The translations under genes were made by a program, and so were the position numbers. Positions 35,888-44,856 of a DNA stretch of 64,000 nucleotides are shown one piece after another. Numbering within the stretch: position 1 is the first letter of the stretch; every line of letters starts with the position of its first letter. The stretch is taken from NCBI RefSeq assembly GCF_900185615.1, contig NZ_FYAK01000005.1:62001-126000 (forward strand), given 5' to 3'. This stretch comes from Photobacterium malacitanum (GTDB lineage: Bacteria; Pseudomonadota; Gammaproteobacteria; Enterobacterales; Vibrionaceae). The notes below the pieces were generated by a model that saw only the letters and a list, made by a program, of their open reading frames with translations, searched no databases and was not told where the DNA came from.

Positions 35888-36781
35888 ATGCAAACATTCG
35901 CCGAGATTGCCCAACTAAGAGAGCAGATTACGACGTGGCGCCGCGCCGGTCGTCGAATTGCCTTTGTTCCAACAATGGGTAACTTGCATGAAGGCCATCT
36001 TACGTTAATGCGTAAAGCACGTAAGCATGCCGATGTTGTTGTTGCGAGTATTTTTGTTAACCCAATGCAGTTTGAGAAAGCAGAGGATTTAACTAATTAC
36101 CCTCGTACTCTTGAACAAGATATTGCTAAATTACAACAACAAAATATGGTGGATGTAGTCTTTACTCCAACCCCAGAAATCATGTATCCAGCCGGTCTTA
36201 ATAATCAAACTTTCATCGATGTCCCTGGATTATCAACGATGTTAGAAGGTGAATTACGTCCTGGTCACTTTCGTGGCGTAGCAACCATCGTCAATAAGCT
36301 GTTTAATATTGTTCAGCCTGATGTCGCTTGTTTTGGCGAAAAAGATTACCAACAATTGGCGCTTATTCGTCAAATGGTGATTGATTTAGCGATGGATATT
36401 AAGATTGTTGGCGTGCCAACTGTGCGCGAAATGGATGGCTTAGCCATGAGTTCACGCAATGGTAATCTAACCGTTGATGAACGCCAACGTGCGCCAGTTT
36501 TAGCCCGTACTATGCGTTGGATTAGCAGCCAAATGCGTGGTGGTCGTAATGACTATGACGAATTAATTGTTGATGCTAACGATCAATTACGTGCTGCAGG
36601 TCTACAACCTGATAAAAGTTTTATTCGTGATGCAGTGACGTTATTACCGATTACTGACACCACTCAACAAGCGGTTATTCTAATGTCAGCCCAATTAGGT
36701 AAAGCACGTTTAATCGATAACCAAGTGGTAGATTTATCTCCTGCTGTAACGGTTGAAGAAGACGTTGCTGAAGCTAATTAA
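35888..36781 (+). CDS. panC: Pantothenate synthetase
   Basis: PanC joins pantoate and beta-alanine with ATP to give pantothenate. The 297 residues compare with 283 in E. coli; the extra part is a C-terminal tail rich in valine and glutamate. Class I-like motifs are [15 protein letters not shown] (residues 28-42) and the KMSKS-like MSSRNGNL near residue 190. It ends the pcnB-folK-panB-panC set and is followed by a bidirectional terminator. Cytoplasmic dimer; nothing unusual. Confidence 0.97.
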   Translation: MQTFAEIAQLREQITTWRRAGRRIAFVPTMGNLHEGHLTLMRKARKHADVVVASIFVNPMQFEKAEDLTNYPRTLEQDIAKLQQQNMVDVVFTPTPEIMYPAGLNNQTFIDVPGLSTMLEGELRPGHFRGVATIVNKLFNIVQPDVACFGEKDYQQLALIRQMVIDLAMDIKIVGVPTVREMDGLAMSSRNGNLTVDERQRAPVLARTMRWISSQMRGGRNDYDELIVDANDQLRAAGLQPDKSFIRDAVTLLPITDTTQQAVILMSAQLGKARLIDNQVVDLSPAVTVEEDVAEAN

Positions 36782-36797
36782 TTGCTAAACGCCGACT

Positions 36798-36840
36798 AAA
36801 AAAATACCGCTCGTTAATGATTAACGCGCGGTATTTTTTT
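36798..36840. terminator. Bidirectional terminator between panC and the ABC exporter
   Basis: A long stem aataccgc..cgttaat pairs with attaacg..gcggtatt with A and T runs at both ends, between convergent genes. Confidence 0.88.
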
Positions 36841-36863
36841 AACTGTAGCTATTGGAATAACGC

Positions 36864-37634
36864 TTATGAACGCAAACCAATTCCTCGCGAAATCAAATAA
36901 TAAGCCACGCTATACAGCGCAATAACAAACACACTCAATACCGCAAATGATGTTCCAATACCGACATCAGATACCCCTAAAAAGCCATAACGGAAGGCAT
37001 TTACCATATATACAATCGGGTTAACCTTGGATACCATTTGCCACACTTCTGGCAGCAAATTAATCGAATAAAACACGCCACCTAAGTAGGTTAAAGGCGT
37101 AAGAACAAAGGTCGGTATAATACTAATATCATCAAAAGTACGCGCAAAAATTGCGTTAATCAGCCCGCCTAACGAAAATACAACCGAAGTCATCACTACC
37201 GTCGCAATAATTATCCCTAAATGAGCAATATTGAGCGATACAAACAGTAGTGATACCACTGACACGATAAAACCAACCCCTAAGCCGCGCAATACACCAC
37301 CACCGACATAGCCAGCAATAATAATATAATTAGGTACAGGAGCGACTAATAGCTCTTCGATATTATGTTGAAATTTGGCACTAAAAAAGGAGGAAGCTAC
37401 ATTGGAATAAGAGTTGGTGATCACCGACATCATGATCAATCCCGGCACAATGTATTCCATGTAACTAAAGCCTTCCATATCCCCAATACGCTTACCAATC
37501 AGATTACCAAAGATAATAAAATACAGCGTCATGGTGATCGCAGGTGGAACTAATGTTTGCACCCAGATCCGTGTAAAACGGTGGATCTCTTTCGTAATTA
37601 AGCTTTTAAATGCGATCCAATATTGTCTTTTCAT
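36864..37634 (-). CDS. yadH: ABC-2 type transporter permease (YadH-like)
   Basis: A 256-residue ABC-2 permease with about six membrane segments and the family stretch EYIVPGLIMMSVITNSYSNVASSFFSAKFQHNIEELLVAPV in its N-terminal half (the run is described, residues 45-85). With the ATPase 19 bp upstream it forms an inner-membrane exporter like E. coli YadGH, substrate unknown; related systems export drugs or polysaccharide. The position near panC and can matches that of yadGH in enteric bacteria. Confidence 0.93.
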   Translation of the reverse strand: MKRQYWIAFKSLITKEIHRFTRIWVQTLVPPAITMTLYFIIFGNLIGKRIGDMEGFSYMEYIVPGLIMMSVITNSYSNVASSFFSAKFQHNIEELLVAPVPNYIIIAGYVGGGVLRGLGVGFIVSVVSLLFVSLNIAHLGIIIATVVMTSVVFSLGGLINAIFARTFDDISIIPTFVLTPLTYLGGVFYSINLLPEVWQMVSKVNPIVYMVNAFRYGFLGVSDVGIGTSFAVLSVFVIALYSVAYYLISRGIGLRS

Positions 37635-37653
37635 TTATGATTATCCACCACAA

Positions 37654-38568
37654 CTATGCTTGAGCTTTATTGACTAAATTAACAAACAATTCTTCTAAAC
37701 GATTACTTTTATTTCGCATTGAACGCACCATCACCCCTTGGGTTGTCAGCGCACTAAAGACACGGTTTAAGTCATCGCCTTTGTTAAGATCGACTTCTAA
37801 AGTCGTGCTATCAATTAAGCGACATGACCCCATATCCAGCGTCGGTGTTACTGTTGTGGCATCAATATCTAAAATAAACGTTTCTAATTCCAATTGACTC
37901 AATAACGCCTTCATCGATGTATGCTCAACCAACTCACCATGATTAATAATACCAATATTTCGACATAGCATTTCAGCTTCTTCAAGGTAATGAGTGGTTA
38001 AGATAATCGTCACTCCTTCACGGTTTATACGCTGCAAAAATGTCCACATCGAACGCCGTAATTCAATATCAACCCCAGCGGTTGGCTCATCTAAAATCAA
38101 TAATTTGGGTTCATGCATTAATGCGCGTGCAATCATTAAACGCCGCTTCATACCACCTGAAAGATTACGCGCCCGATCATGACGTTTACCCCATAAATCT
38201 AATTGAGTTAAATATTTTTCAGCTCGCTGTTTTGCCAGTGGCCGTTCAACCCCATAAAATCCAGCTTGGTTAACCACAATCTGTTCTACGGTTTCAAATG
38301 GATTAAAGTTAAATTCTTGCGGCACTAAACCAAGTTGATTTTTAGCATCCACTTTTTGCGTATCAAGGTCATAGCCAAAAATACTGACTGAGCCTGAGGT
38401 TTTATTGACTAACGAGCTAATAATGCCGATAGTGGTCGACTTACCCGCACCATTGGGGCCTAGCAACGCAAAAAAATCGCCTTGCTCGACACTAAGGTTC
38501 ATATTTTTCAGCGCCTTGACGCCGCCTTTGTAAGTTTTACTTACATTTTTTATTTCTAAAGCATTCAT
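37654..38568 (-). CDS. yadG: ABC transporter ATP-binding protein (YadG-like)
   Basis: The ATPase partner of the ABC-2 permease. The ATG at 38568 gives 304 residues starting MNALEIKNVSKTYKGG, which fits the E. coli YadG start; a longer frame from 38610 is not supported. Walker A is LLGPNGAGKST near residue 37, the ABC signature LSGGMKRRLMIARAL near residue 133, and Walker B LLILDEPTAGVDI near residue 153. The C-terminal 80 residues form the small regulatory domain of this class. Co-transcribed with the permease; divergent from can. Confidence 0.94.
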   Translation of the reverse strand: MNALEIKNVSKTYKGGVKALKNMNLSVEQGDFFALLGPNGAGKSTTIGIISSLVNKTSGSVSIFGYDLDTQKVDAKNQLGLVPQEFNFNPFETVEQIVVNQAGFYGVERPLAKQRAEKYLTQLDLWGKRHDRARNLSGGMKRRLMIARALMHEPKLLILDEPTAGVDIELRRSMWTFLQRINREGVTIILTTHYLEEAEMLCRNIGIINHGELVEHTSMKALLSQLELETFILDIDATTVTPTLDMGSCRLIDSTTLEVDLNKGDDLNRVFSALTTQGVMVRSMRNKSNRLEELFVNLVNKAQA

Positions 38569-38686
38569 TATATGCAATCTTTCTGTTAAATATTTATAGG
38601 CTAGTGACAAAACGCTAACAACTAATCCGATTTGCTATCAGCGCAGCTTGTGTATAGTAAGGAACATATTAATATAAGGTATTATC

Positions 38687-39370
38687 ATGGCAGATATAAA
38701 GCAGCTCTTCGCAAACAACCTCTCGTGGTCAGAGAACATTAAGGATGAAGATCCAGAGTTTTTCTCTCACCTTGCAGAAGCACAACATCCTCAATATCTT
38801 TGGATCGGCTGTTCCGACAGTCGAGTACCCGCTGAACGCCTTACCGGGTTAACCTCTGGTGAATTGTTTGTGCATCGTAATGTAGCTAACCAAGTTATTC
38901 ATACCGACTTAAACTGTTTATCTGTGGTTCAGTACGCGGTAGATGTACTAAAGGTTAAACATATCATTATTTGTGGCCACTATGGTTGTGGTGGTGTCAC
39001 TGCAGCAATCGAAAATCCGCCACTGGGTCTTATCAATAACTGGCTATTACACATTCGCGATCTGTATCTTAAACATCGTTCAGACCTTGGTAGCCTACCA
39101 CGTGAGAAGTGGGATGATAAATTGTGTGAGATTAATGTCGCTTCACAAGTTTACCACCTTGGTAATTCAACTATCATGCAACAAGCATGGGAGCGCGGCC
39201 AAGAAGTTAAAATTCACGGTTGGATTTATGGTACCAGCAATGGCATTTTAAAAGACTTAGGGGTTACATCAACCAGTCGTGAAGGTCTTGAGATCGCTTA
39301 TCAAGCTGCAATGTCATCATTATTACCACCGCTTGAACAACAATTACAGCAGCTAGAAAACAATAAATAG
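38687..39370 (+). CDS. can: Beta-class carbonic anhydrase
   Basis: Interconverts carbon dioxide and bicarbonate, supplying bicarbonate for carboxylations at ambient CO2. The 227 residues have the zinc ligands C42, H98 and C101 and the catalytic pair D44-R46 ([15 protein letters not shown]), at the same numbers as E. coli Can. The family includes allosteric type II enzymes that bind bicarbonate near V-R-Y or W-R-Y patches. It is next to yadGH and hpt, the same order as in E. coli (hpt-can-yadG-yadH). Confidence 0.97.
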   Translation: MADIKQLFANNLSWSENIKDEDPEFFSHLAEAQHPQYLWIGCSDSRVPAERLTGLTSGELFVHRNVANQVIHTDLNCLSVVQYAVDVLKVKHIIICGHYGCGGVTAAIENPPLGLINNWLLHIRDLYLKHRSDLGSLPREKWDDKLCEINVASQVYHLGNSTIMQQAWERGQEVKIHGWIYGTSNGILKDLGVTSTSREGLEIAYQAAMSSLLPPLEQQLQQLENNK

Positions 39371-39377
39371 CAGCCAT

Positions 39378-39410
39378 AAAAAAGCGACCACCATAAGGTG
39401 GTCGCTTTTT
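39378..39410. terminator. Bidirectional terminator between can and hpt
   Basis: agcgaccacc / ggtggtcgct with loop ataa and A/T runs on both sides, between convergent genes. Confidence 0.92.
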
Positions 39411-39415
39411 AGTTG

Positions 39416-39949
39416 TTATTCTGCGGCAGGAATAACTTTACCGATAAACGGTAAATGACGGTATTTTTGTGCGTAATCGATACCCACACCAACCACAAAC
39501 TCATCTGGAATAATAAAGCCGTACCAATCAACCTTTACATCGACTTCACGACGCTCTGGCTTATCTAATAGTGTACAGATGCTGATTGATTTCGGTTCAC
39601 GTAGCGATAGAATTTCACACACTTTACTTAGCGTATTACCAGTATCGATAATGTCTTCAACCAACAACACATCTTTACCTTTAATATCGTCATCCAAATC
39701 TTTTAGAATACGAACATCACGGCTGCTATGCATAGTATTGCCGTAGCTTGATGCCGTCATGAAATCTACTTCATGCGGAATCTCAATCGCACGTGCTAAA
39801 TCTGCCATAAAGACAAACGAGCCACGCAGCAAGCCAACCATAACTAAATCTGTAGAGTCTTTATAATGCTCGGTGATCTGCTTTCCTAGCTCTTTGATGC
39901 GCTCCTGAACATCCTGCTCAGAAATCATTACTTCAATAGTGTGCTTCAT
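39416..39949 (-). CDS. hpt: Hypoxanthine phosphoribosyltransferase
   Basis: Salvages hypoxanthine (and guanine to a lesser extent) by transfer of the phosphoribosyl group from PRPP. The ATG at 39949 is preceded by GGAG at 7 nt and gives 177 residues (E. coli 178); the longer frame from 39964 is rejected. The PRPP motif is [14 protein letters not shown] near residue 94, and [14 protein letters not shown] near residue 38 is the family signature. Convergent with can and divergent from the TetR regulator. Confidence 0.97.
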   Translation of the reverse strand: MKHTIEVMISEQDVQERIKELGKQITEHYKDSTDLVMVGLLRGSFVFMADLARAIEIPHEVDFMTASSYGNTMHSSRDVRILKDLDDDIKGKDVLLVEDIIDTGNTLSKVCEILSLREPKSISICTLLDKPERREVDVKVDWYGFIIPDEFVVGVGIDYAQKYRHLPFIGKVIPAAE

Positions 39950-40146
39950 TTTATTCTCCATCAACGCGGCTGCGTTATTCGACTACGGCGATATATTCCA
40001 AAGGTCATTATTGTAGCATTCATTCATCTTAAGCGTTATTTAATCAATAGTGTCCAAAATTCGAAACACTTATTGATAGTTTAGTTTGAACGCATTAAGT
40101 TGCTGTTGTAGTGTTTATGTATAAAAAATAAACATTATTATTATAA

Positions 40147-40158
40147 ATATGACTAGGG
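40147..40158 (+). promoter_or_regulatory. Possible Qrr small-RNA pairing site in the litR leader
   Basis: tatgactaggga lies about 15 nt before the start codon and overlaps the ribosome binding site. Its tgactagg can pair with the conserved Qrr core ccuagcca at seven of eight positions. Qrr control of LuxR/HapR-type genes is established in vibrios; here it is inferred. Confidence 0.4.
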
Positions 40159-40169
40159 AGTTAATAATT

Positions 40170-40778
40170 ATGGATACGATTACTAAAAAACCACGTACGC
40201 GCTTATCACCAGAAAAGCGCAAGCAACAGCTACTTGATTATTCTATTGAGGTTTTCTCTCGGCGTGGTATTGGCCGTGCAGGTCATGCTGATATTGCAGA
40301 AATGGCAAATGTTTCGGTAGCAACGGTGTTTAATTACTTTCCAACTCGAGAGGAATTGGTTGAACAAGTCTTAATTGAAGTTGCGACCCAATTTAATGAT
40401 TTACTAACAGAATGTATTGGTGCACCTAATAAGGCCTTACATGCGCGCTTAACCTGTATCAGCAATAGCTTAATTGATACGGTATTAGAGCAACAAGATT
40501 GGATCAAAGTGTGGTTTGAATGGAGTACATCTGTTCGCCAAGATGTATGGCCACAATTTATCGAAAGCAACCAAAAAAACCTTAAGCAAGTACAGCAAAT
40601 GTTTACTCAAGCAATTGATAATGAAGAAATTACCTCAAATCAAACCCCTGATAACTTAGCTAAAATGCTCCATGGCATGTGTTATGTGATTTACATGCAG
40701 GCTAACCAGCATCCTGATCAAGATATTTTACGTGAACAAGCGCAAATTTATCTACAAGTGTTAACCCAAAAAAACTAA
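40170..40778 (+). CDS. litR: LuxR/HapR/LitR-type TetR quorum-sensing master regulator
   Basis: A TetR-family regulator of 202 residues that matches the Vibrio HapR/LuxR/LitR group (HapR 203). The ATG at 40170 follows AGGGAG; an upstream frame start at 40149 is not needed. The N-terminal helix-turn-helix (GHADIAEMANVSVATVFNYFPTREEL, described as residues 39-64) is near-identical to the group consensus, and the N-terminal RTRLSPEKRKQQLL is diagnostic. In vibrios it controls luminescence, competence, biofilm and proteases at high cell density. Its place beside hpt is the same as in Vibrio. LuxR-like autoregulation is possible but no clear operator was found. Confidence 0.93.
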   Translation: MDTITKKPRTRLSPEKRKQQLLDYSIEVFSRRGIGRAGHADIAEMANVSVATVFNYFPTREELVEQVLIEVATQFNDLLTECIGAPNKALHARLTCISNSLIDTVLEQQDWIKVWFEWSTSVRQDVWPQFIESNQKNLKQVQQMFTQAIDNEEITSNQTPDNLAKMLHGMCYVIYMQANQHPDQDILREQAQIYLQVLTQKN

Positions 40779-40795
40779 TTTAGTAGCAATTAAAT

Positions 40796-40827
40796 CAGCA
40801 AGGCTTAGTATTAATAAGCCTTGCTGG
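40796..40827. terminator. Bidirectional terminator between litR and fbpC
   Basis: cagcaaggctta / taagccttgctg with a 7-nt loop lies between convergent genes; T tract is weak. Confidence 0.7.
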
Positions 40828-40830
40828 TTG

Positions 40831-41868
40831 TTAAGCTGGTGCGAAAATAACCGGCTGATGCGGCGTAACACTGATAGTTACTCGCTGACCAACATTCAAT
40901 AATAAATTAGAATTAACCACTAATTTATACCCTTCAAATTCAACAACATAGCGACAGCTGTCACCCATAAACTGTTGTTCAATAATGACTGCTAAACCAT
41001 CATCCTCAGGGATCACCGCTAAATGCTGTGGTCGTAGTAACCAATCCACATCTGTTGTCTGCGCCAATTTTTGCTGTGCCGCTAATGCTAACGCTCCAAA
41101 TGGCGTATTTAGCTGCTGATTAGCTGTAACAGTGGCTGGTAAATAAGAACCCACCCCCAAAAACTCAGCTACAAAGCGGCTACTTGGCTGGTAATAAAGC
41201 TCAGTTGCGGTACCAAATTGTTCAATCACACCATGATTCATTACCGCCATTTTATCTGCAAAAGCAAACGCTTCTTCACGGCTGTGAGTAACAAAAATAG
41301 CCGTCACACCTTGGTCTTTAAATATCTGCCTAATATCTCGAATCAAACTATGACGAACTTGAGTATCAATATTTGAAAATGGTTCATCCAATAAGATCAA
41401 ATCAGGCTCGTTGGCTAACGCACGTGCAATCGCTACACGTTGCTGTTGACCGCCAGAAAGTTGATGCGGATAACGATCATCCAGTTCAGTTAAATGCACC
41501 AGTGCTAACATTTGCTGAATTTTAGCGGCGACTCGTGCCTTATCCCAATGACGCAAACCAAATGCAATATTTTCAGCCACGGTTAAATGCGGAAATAACG
41601 CGTAATCTTGAAATATCATTCCGATATTACGTTGCTCAGGTGGCAAGCACAGTGACTGATCAACAATGCTACGATCATTGATCGCAATTCGTCCCTGAGT
41701 CAGCGGTAATAATCCCGCAATCGCTTTCAATAACGTGGTTTTACCGCAGCCACTGGCGCCAAGCAAGCACACGATTTCACCACGCTCAACCGCTAACGAT
41801 AGATCTTGTAATATCGGCTGTCCATGGTAGCTACAGCTAAGATCGGTGACAGACAATGCATGTTTCAT
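40831..41868 (-). CDS. fbpC: Ferric iron ABC transporter, ATP-binding protein
   Basis: ATPase of a Fbp/Afu-type ferric ion importer, 345 residues. Walker A is LLGASGCGKTTL near residue 34, the signature LSGGQQQRVAIARAL near residue 135, Walker B LILLDEPFSNID near residue 155; the C-terminal TOBE-like domain follows from about residue 240. Its ATG shares one base with the fbpB stop, so translation is coupled. With fbpA and fbpB it moves periplasmic Fe(III) into the cytoplasm. Confidence 0.95.
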   Translation of the reverse strand: MKHALSVTDLSCSYHGQPILQDLSLAVERGEIVCLLGASGCGKTTLLKAIAGLLPLTQGRIAINDRSIVDQSLCLPPEQRNIGMIFQDYALFPHLTVAENIAFGLRHWDKARVAAKIQQMLALVHLTELDDRYPHQLSGGQQQRVAIARALANEPDLILLDEPFSNIDTQVRHSLIRDIRQIFKDQGVTAIFVTHSREEAFAFADKMAVMNHGVIEQFGTATELYYQPSSRFVAEFLGVGSYLPATVTANQQLNTPFGALALAAQQKLAQTTDVDWLLRPQHLAVIPEDDGLAVIIEQQFMGDSCRYVVEFEGYKLVVNSNLLLNVGQRVTISVTPHQPVIFAPA

Positions 41869-43496
41869 CAGTGTTTTTGCTCCAAAGAACGGTTAACCAT
41901 CACCAGTGGAATTAATCCAACAATAACCAATAAAATTGCCGGAAAAGCAGCAACTTCTAATTGCTCATCAGAGGCGAAGTTAAACACATAAGTGGCTAAA
42001 GTTTCAAAATTAAACGGTCGTAATAATATTGCAGCATTAAGCTCTTTCATTGATTCAATAAATACCAGCAAGCCTGCAATTAAACACCCCCGTCGAATCA
42101 ATGGTAAATGCACCTTACGTAACATCGCTGTCGATGCATAGCCCATGGTTTTAGCAGCCATATCTAATGACGGTGGAATTTTAACTAAACTCGTCTCAAT
42201 GCTACCGATAGCAACCGCAGCAAAGCGCACGACAAAAGCAAAAATAATCGCAAACATAGTGCCAGAGAAAATCAGCCCCGGACGACCCAGATCTAAACTT
42301 CGCGCGATATCATTGACCAAGTGATCACCACTGGTTAACGGAATCATCACTCCAATCGCCAATACTGTCCCCGGTACAGCATAACCTAATGACGCTAATC
42401 GCATTGGCACAGTGCTAATACTGCGACCATCTAAGCGCTGATAAAAATTAACTATCAAGGCTAATAACACCGCAAATATCGCCGCTGCCAACGACACCAT
42501 TAAGCTGTTTACACTATAATTCTTAAATTGCTCGGTCCAGCTTTGAGCAAAGTAATCGATAGCGTAAACAACCAATTGCAACATTGGTAACAGAAATGCA
42601 CAACCGACCAATCCCCAACACCAACCAACAGCTAACCATTTTTTCCAACCTGTAAGTTGATATTTAGTATGGCTATCGTTACCACATTGCTGTTGAAACA
42701 TTTTTTGTTTACGGCGGCTAAAACGCTCACTACTGATCAGTAAAAAAATCACCAGTAACATAATCGCGGAAATTTTAGCGGCTGCATTCAGATTAGAGTA
42801 ACCAAGCCAAGTGTCATAAACCGCCGTCGTCAGCGTATTTAACGCAAAGTAACTGACAGTACCAAAGTCACCTAACGCTTCCATCGCCACTAATGACACG
42901 CCAACGGCAATTGCTGGCCGCGCTAATGGCAGTGAAATGCGCCTAAAACTTTGCCATGGCGAGCACCCAAGTAAGCGTGCTGATTGAAGTAAGTTATTAC
43001 TTTGTTCCATAAAAGCTGCGCGTACTAATAAATAGACATAGGGGTAAAGTACTAAAGCGAGTACAAAACACGCGCCCCATAGAGAACGTAAGTCAGGAAA
43101 CCAATAATCGCTAACCTGTTGCCAACCAAAGCGCTCACGCAGCCAAATTTGAATAGGGCCAGCGTAATCAAACCAATGAGTATAAAGGTAGCCAACAATA
43201 TAACCGGGCATTGCGAGGGGAAGAATAAGTGCCCATTGAAGTATTCTTTCGCCGGGTAAACGACACATTGCCATTAACCACGCGCAAGGAAGCCCAAACA
43301 CTAATGTCAGTAATACAGTACCAACCACCAGCCCAAGGGTATTTAATGCGTAAGTAGACATCACTGTATTCATCAAGTGTGAAAATACTTGATCGGAATT
43401 ACCCATGGCGGTAATGAATATCGCGATAATCGGTAGTACTAACAGCGAACCTAATAACCAGCTACTAATCCGCCAAAATAAAAACTTTTCTTTCAT
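41868..43496 (-). CDS. fbpB: Ferric iron ABC transporter, fused permease
   Basis: A 542-residue inner-membrane permease with two homologous halves, each with about six membrane segments and a coupling-helix EAA motif: AARLLGCSPWQSFRRISLPLARP (around residue 177) and AAKTMGYASTAMLRKVHLPLIRR (around residue 445). This double-permease layout is typical of FbpB/HitB. It lies between fbpA and fbpC; the gap to fbpA (171 bp) contains a hairpin that probably lowers expression of fbpBC relative to fbpA. Confidence 0.95.
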   Translation of the reverse strand: MKEKFLFWRISSWLLGSLLVLPIIAIFITAMGNSDQVFSHLMNTVMSTYALNTLGLVVGTVLLTLVFGLPCAWLMAMCRLPGERILQWALILPLAMPGYIVGYLYTHWFDYAGPIQIWLRERFGWQQVSDYWFPDLRSLWGACFVLALVLYPYVYLLVRAAFMEQSNNLLQSARLLGCSPWQSFRRISLPLARPAIAVGVSLVAMEALGDFGTVSYFALNTLTTAVYDTWLGYSNLNAAAKISAIMLLVIFLLISSERFSRRKQKMFQQQCGNDSHTKYQLTGWKKWLAVGWCWGLVGCAFLLPMLQLVVYAIDYFAQSWTEQFKNYSVNSLMVSLAAAIFAVLLALIVNFYQRLDGRSISTVPMRLASLGYAVPGTVLAIGVMIPLTSGDHLVNDIARSLDLGRPGLIFSGTMFAIIFAFVVRFAAVAIGSIETSLVKIPPSLDMAAKTMGYASTAMLRKVHLPLIRRGCLIAGLLVFIESMKELNAAILLRPFNFETLATYVFNFASDEQLEVAAFPAILLVIVGLIPLVMVNRSLEQKH

Positions 43497-43627
43497 TTAC
43501 TACTACTTAGTACGTTTTTCAATATATTTAAGCCTGCAATCTCAGGCCACTTTGTCAGTAAATAAATTCACTGTAAGCAAGGCATGAGAAGCTACCACAA
43601 CTTATTGCAAAATAGACTAAGTTAAAC

Positions 43628-43654
43628 GAAAAAATGGGGCTTAAAGCCCCATTT
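43628..43654 (-). terminator. Hairpin after fbpA, likely partial terminator
   Basis: On the minus strand aaatggggc / gccccattt with a 5-nt loop is followed by TTTTTC. Since fbpBC follow on the same strand, it likely gives differential expression of binding protein and membrane parts. Confidence 0.75.
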
Positions 43655-43667
43655 ATTTTGTAACTAA

Positions 43668-44681
43668 TTACAGATCAAACTTCACTTCATCCAGTAGTTT
43701 GATTGCAGCTTGATGATATTGAGCAACTTCATCAAGTGATACATCATCGGCTTTAAATTCACCCCATGATGCCACTAGCTCAGAGCGCTTAACGCCTGCT
43801 TTAACTGGGTATTCGTAGTTCACTTCTGCATACATTTGCTGTGCAGTCGTTGCCGTTAAGAATTCCATTAACTTCAGTGCGTTATCTTTGTTAGGTGCGT
43901 ACTTCGCCATCGCCATACCGCTGACGTTTACGTGAGTGCCGTTACCTTGTTGACCTGGAAAGTTAATCTCAACCGCTTCAGCCCATGCCTTTTGGTTTGG
44001 ATCGTTAACCATTTTGCCAAGGTAGTAACTGTTACCAATCGCGATATCACATAAACCTTCTTTAACCGCCTGTACTTGGCCGCGATCATTACCTTGAGGT
44101 TTACGGGCTAAATTAGCTTTTACGCCTTCTAGCCATGTTTTAGTTTCAGCTTCACCGTTATGGGCAATCATTGCTGACACAAGTGATACGTTGTATGGGT
44201 GCTTACCAGAACGAGTACAAAGTTTACCCTTCCACTCCGGTTTTGCTAAATCACTGTAATCAAAAGAAGCAGGTAATTTACCAACGCGATCTTTTGATGA
44301 ATATACATTACGAGAACGCAATGTTAGTGCAAACCACTCGTCTTCATTATCACGGAACTGTGCAGGAATGTTAGCATCAATGATTTTGCTATCGACTGGC
44401 TGAACCAGCTTCTTATCTGACAGCTCAACCAAACGACTAATATCGGTGGTTAATACCACGTCAGCTGGACTATATTCACCTTCTTGCTGTAATTTTTCAG
44501 CAATACCCGCTTTAGCAAACTTAACGTTAACTTTAATACCGGTTTCTTTAGTGAACTCATTAAACATTGGTTCAACAAGGAAAGGCTGACGGTACGAGTA
44601 GACGTTGACTTCTTCAGCAGCAGTAGCGACTTGAGGTGCAGCTAAGCCCAATAAAACTGCTGTAGCTAAAAGTTTCTTCAT
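43668..44681 (-). CDS. fbpA: Ferric iron ABC transporter, periplasmic binding protein
   Basis: The 337-residue Fe(III)-binding protein of the fbpABC system. The signal peptide MKKLLATAVLLGLAAPQVATA is followed by EEVNVYSYRQPFLV, the family start. The iron-binding tyrosine pair is in IGNSYYLGKM near residue 219, and an RLV segment lines the cleft. It is the first and most strongly expressed gene of the set: a Fur box lies about 23 bp upstream of the start, and a hairpin separates it from fbpB. Periplasmic. Confidence 0.96.
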   Translation of the reverse strand: MKKLLATAVLLGLAAPQVATAAEEVNVYSYRQPFLVEPMFNEFTKETGIKVNVKFAKAGIAEKLQQEGEYSPADVVLTTDISRLVELSDKKLVQPVDSKIIDANIPAQFRDNEDEWFALTLRSRNVYSSKDRVGKLPASFDYSDLAKPEWKGKLCTRSGKHPYNVSLVSAMIAHNGEAETKTWLEGVKANLARKPQGNDRGQVQAVKEGLCDIAIGNSYYLGKMVNDPNQKAWAEAVEINFPGQQGNGTHVNVSGMAMAKYAPNKDNALKLMEFLTATTAQQMYAEVNYEYPVKAGVKRSELVASWGEFKADDVSLDEVAQYHQAAIKLLDEVKFDL

Positions 44682-44703
44682 TGCTAAATCCCTTAATGCA
44701 AAA

Positions 44704-44722
44704 TGTAATGATAATGTTTCTC
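44704..44722 (-). promoter_or_regulatory. Fur box upstream of fbpA
   Basis: On the minus strand GAGAAACATTATCATTACA matches the 19-bp Fur consensus GATAATGATTATCATTATC at 14 positions. It overlaps the expected promoter of fbpA, so iron would repress the operon. Confidence 0.75.
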
Positions 44723-44788
44723 AATTAGATTAATGCAGATTATACGGTTTTCGGCTGTGAACACAATCAAGCTGTAACACTTCATTAC

Positions 44789-44823
44789 AAAAAAGCGCCA
44801 CCGCTAACGGTGACGCTTTTTTT
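44789..44823. terminator. amtB terminator, bidirectional shape
   Basis: aaaagcg..cacc / ggtg..cgctttt with loop gcta and A/T runs. On the minus strand it ends the glnK-amtB transcript. Confidence 0.85.
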
Positions 44824-44856
44824 GACTTTAATAGCTGCTAAATAGCGCTATTATTA

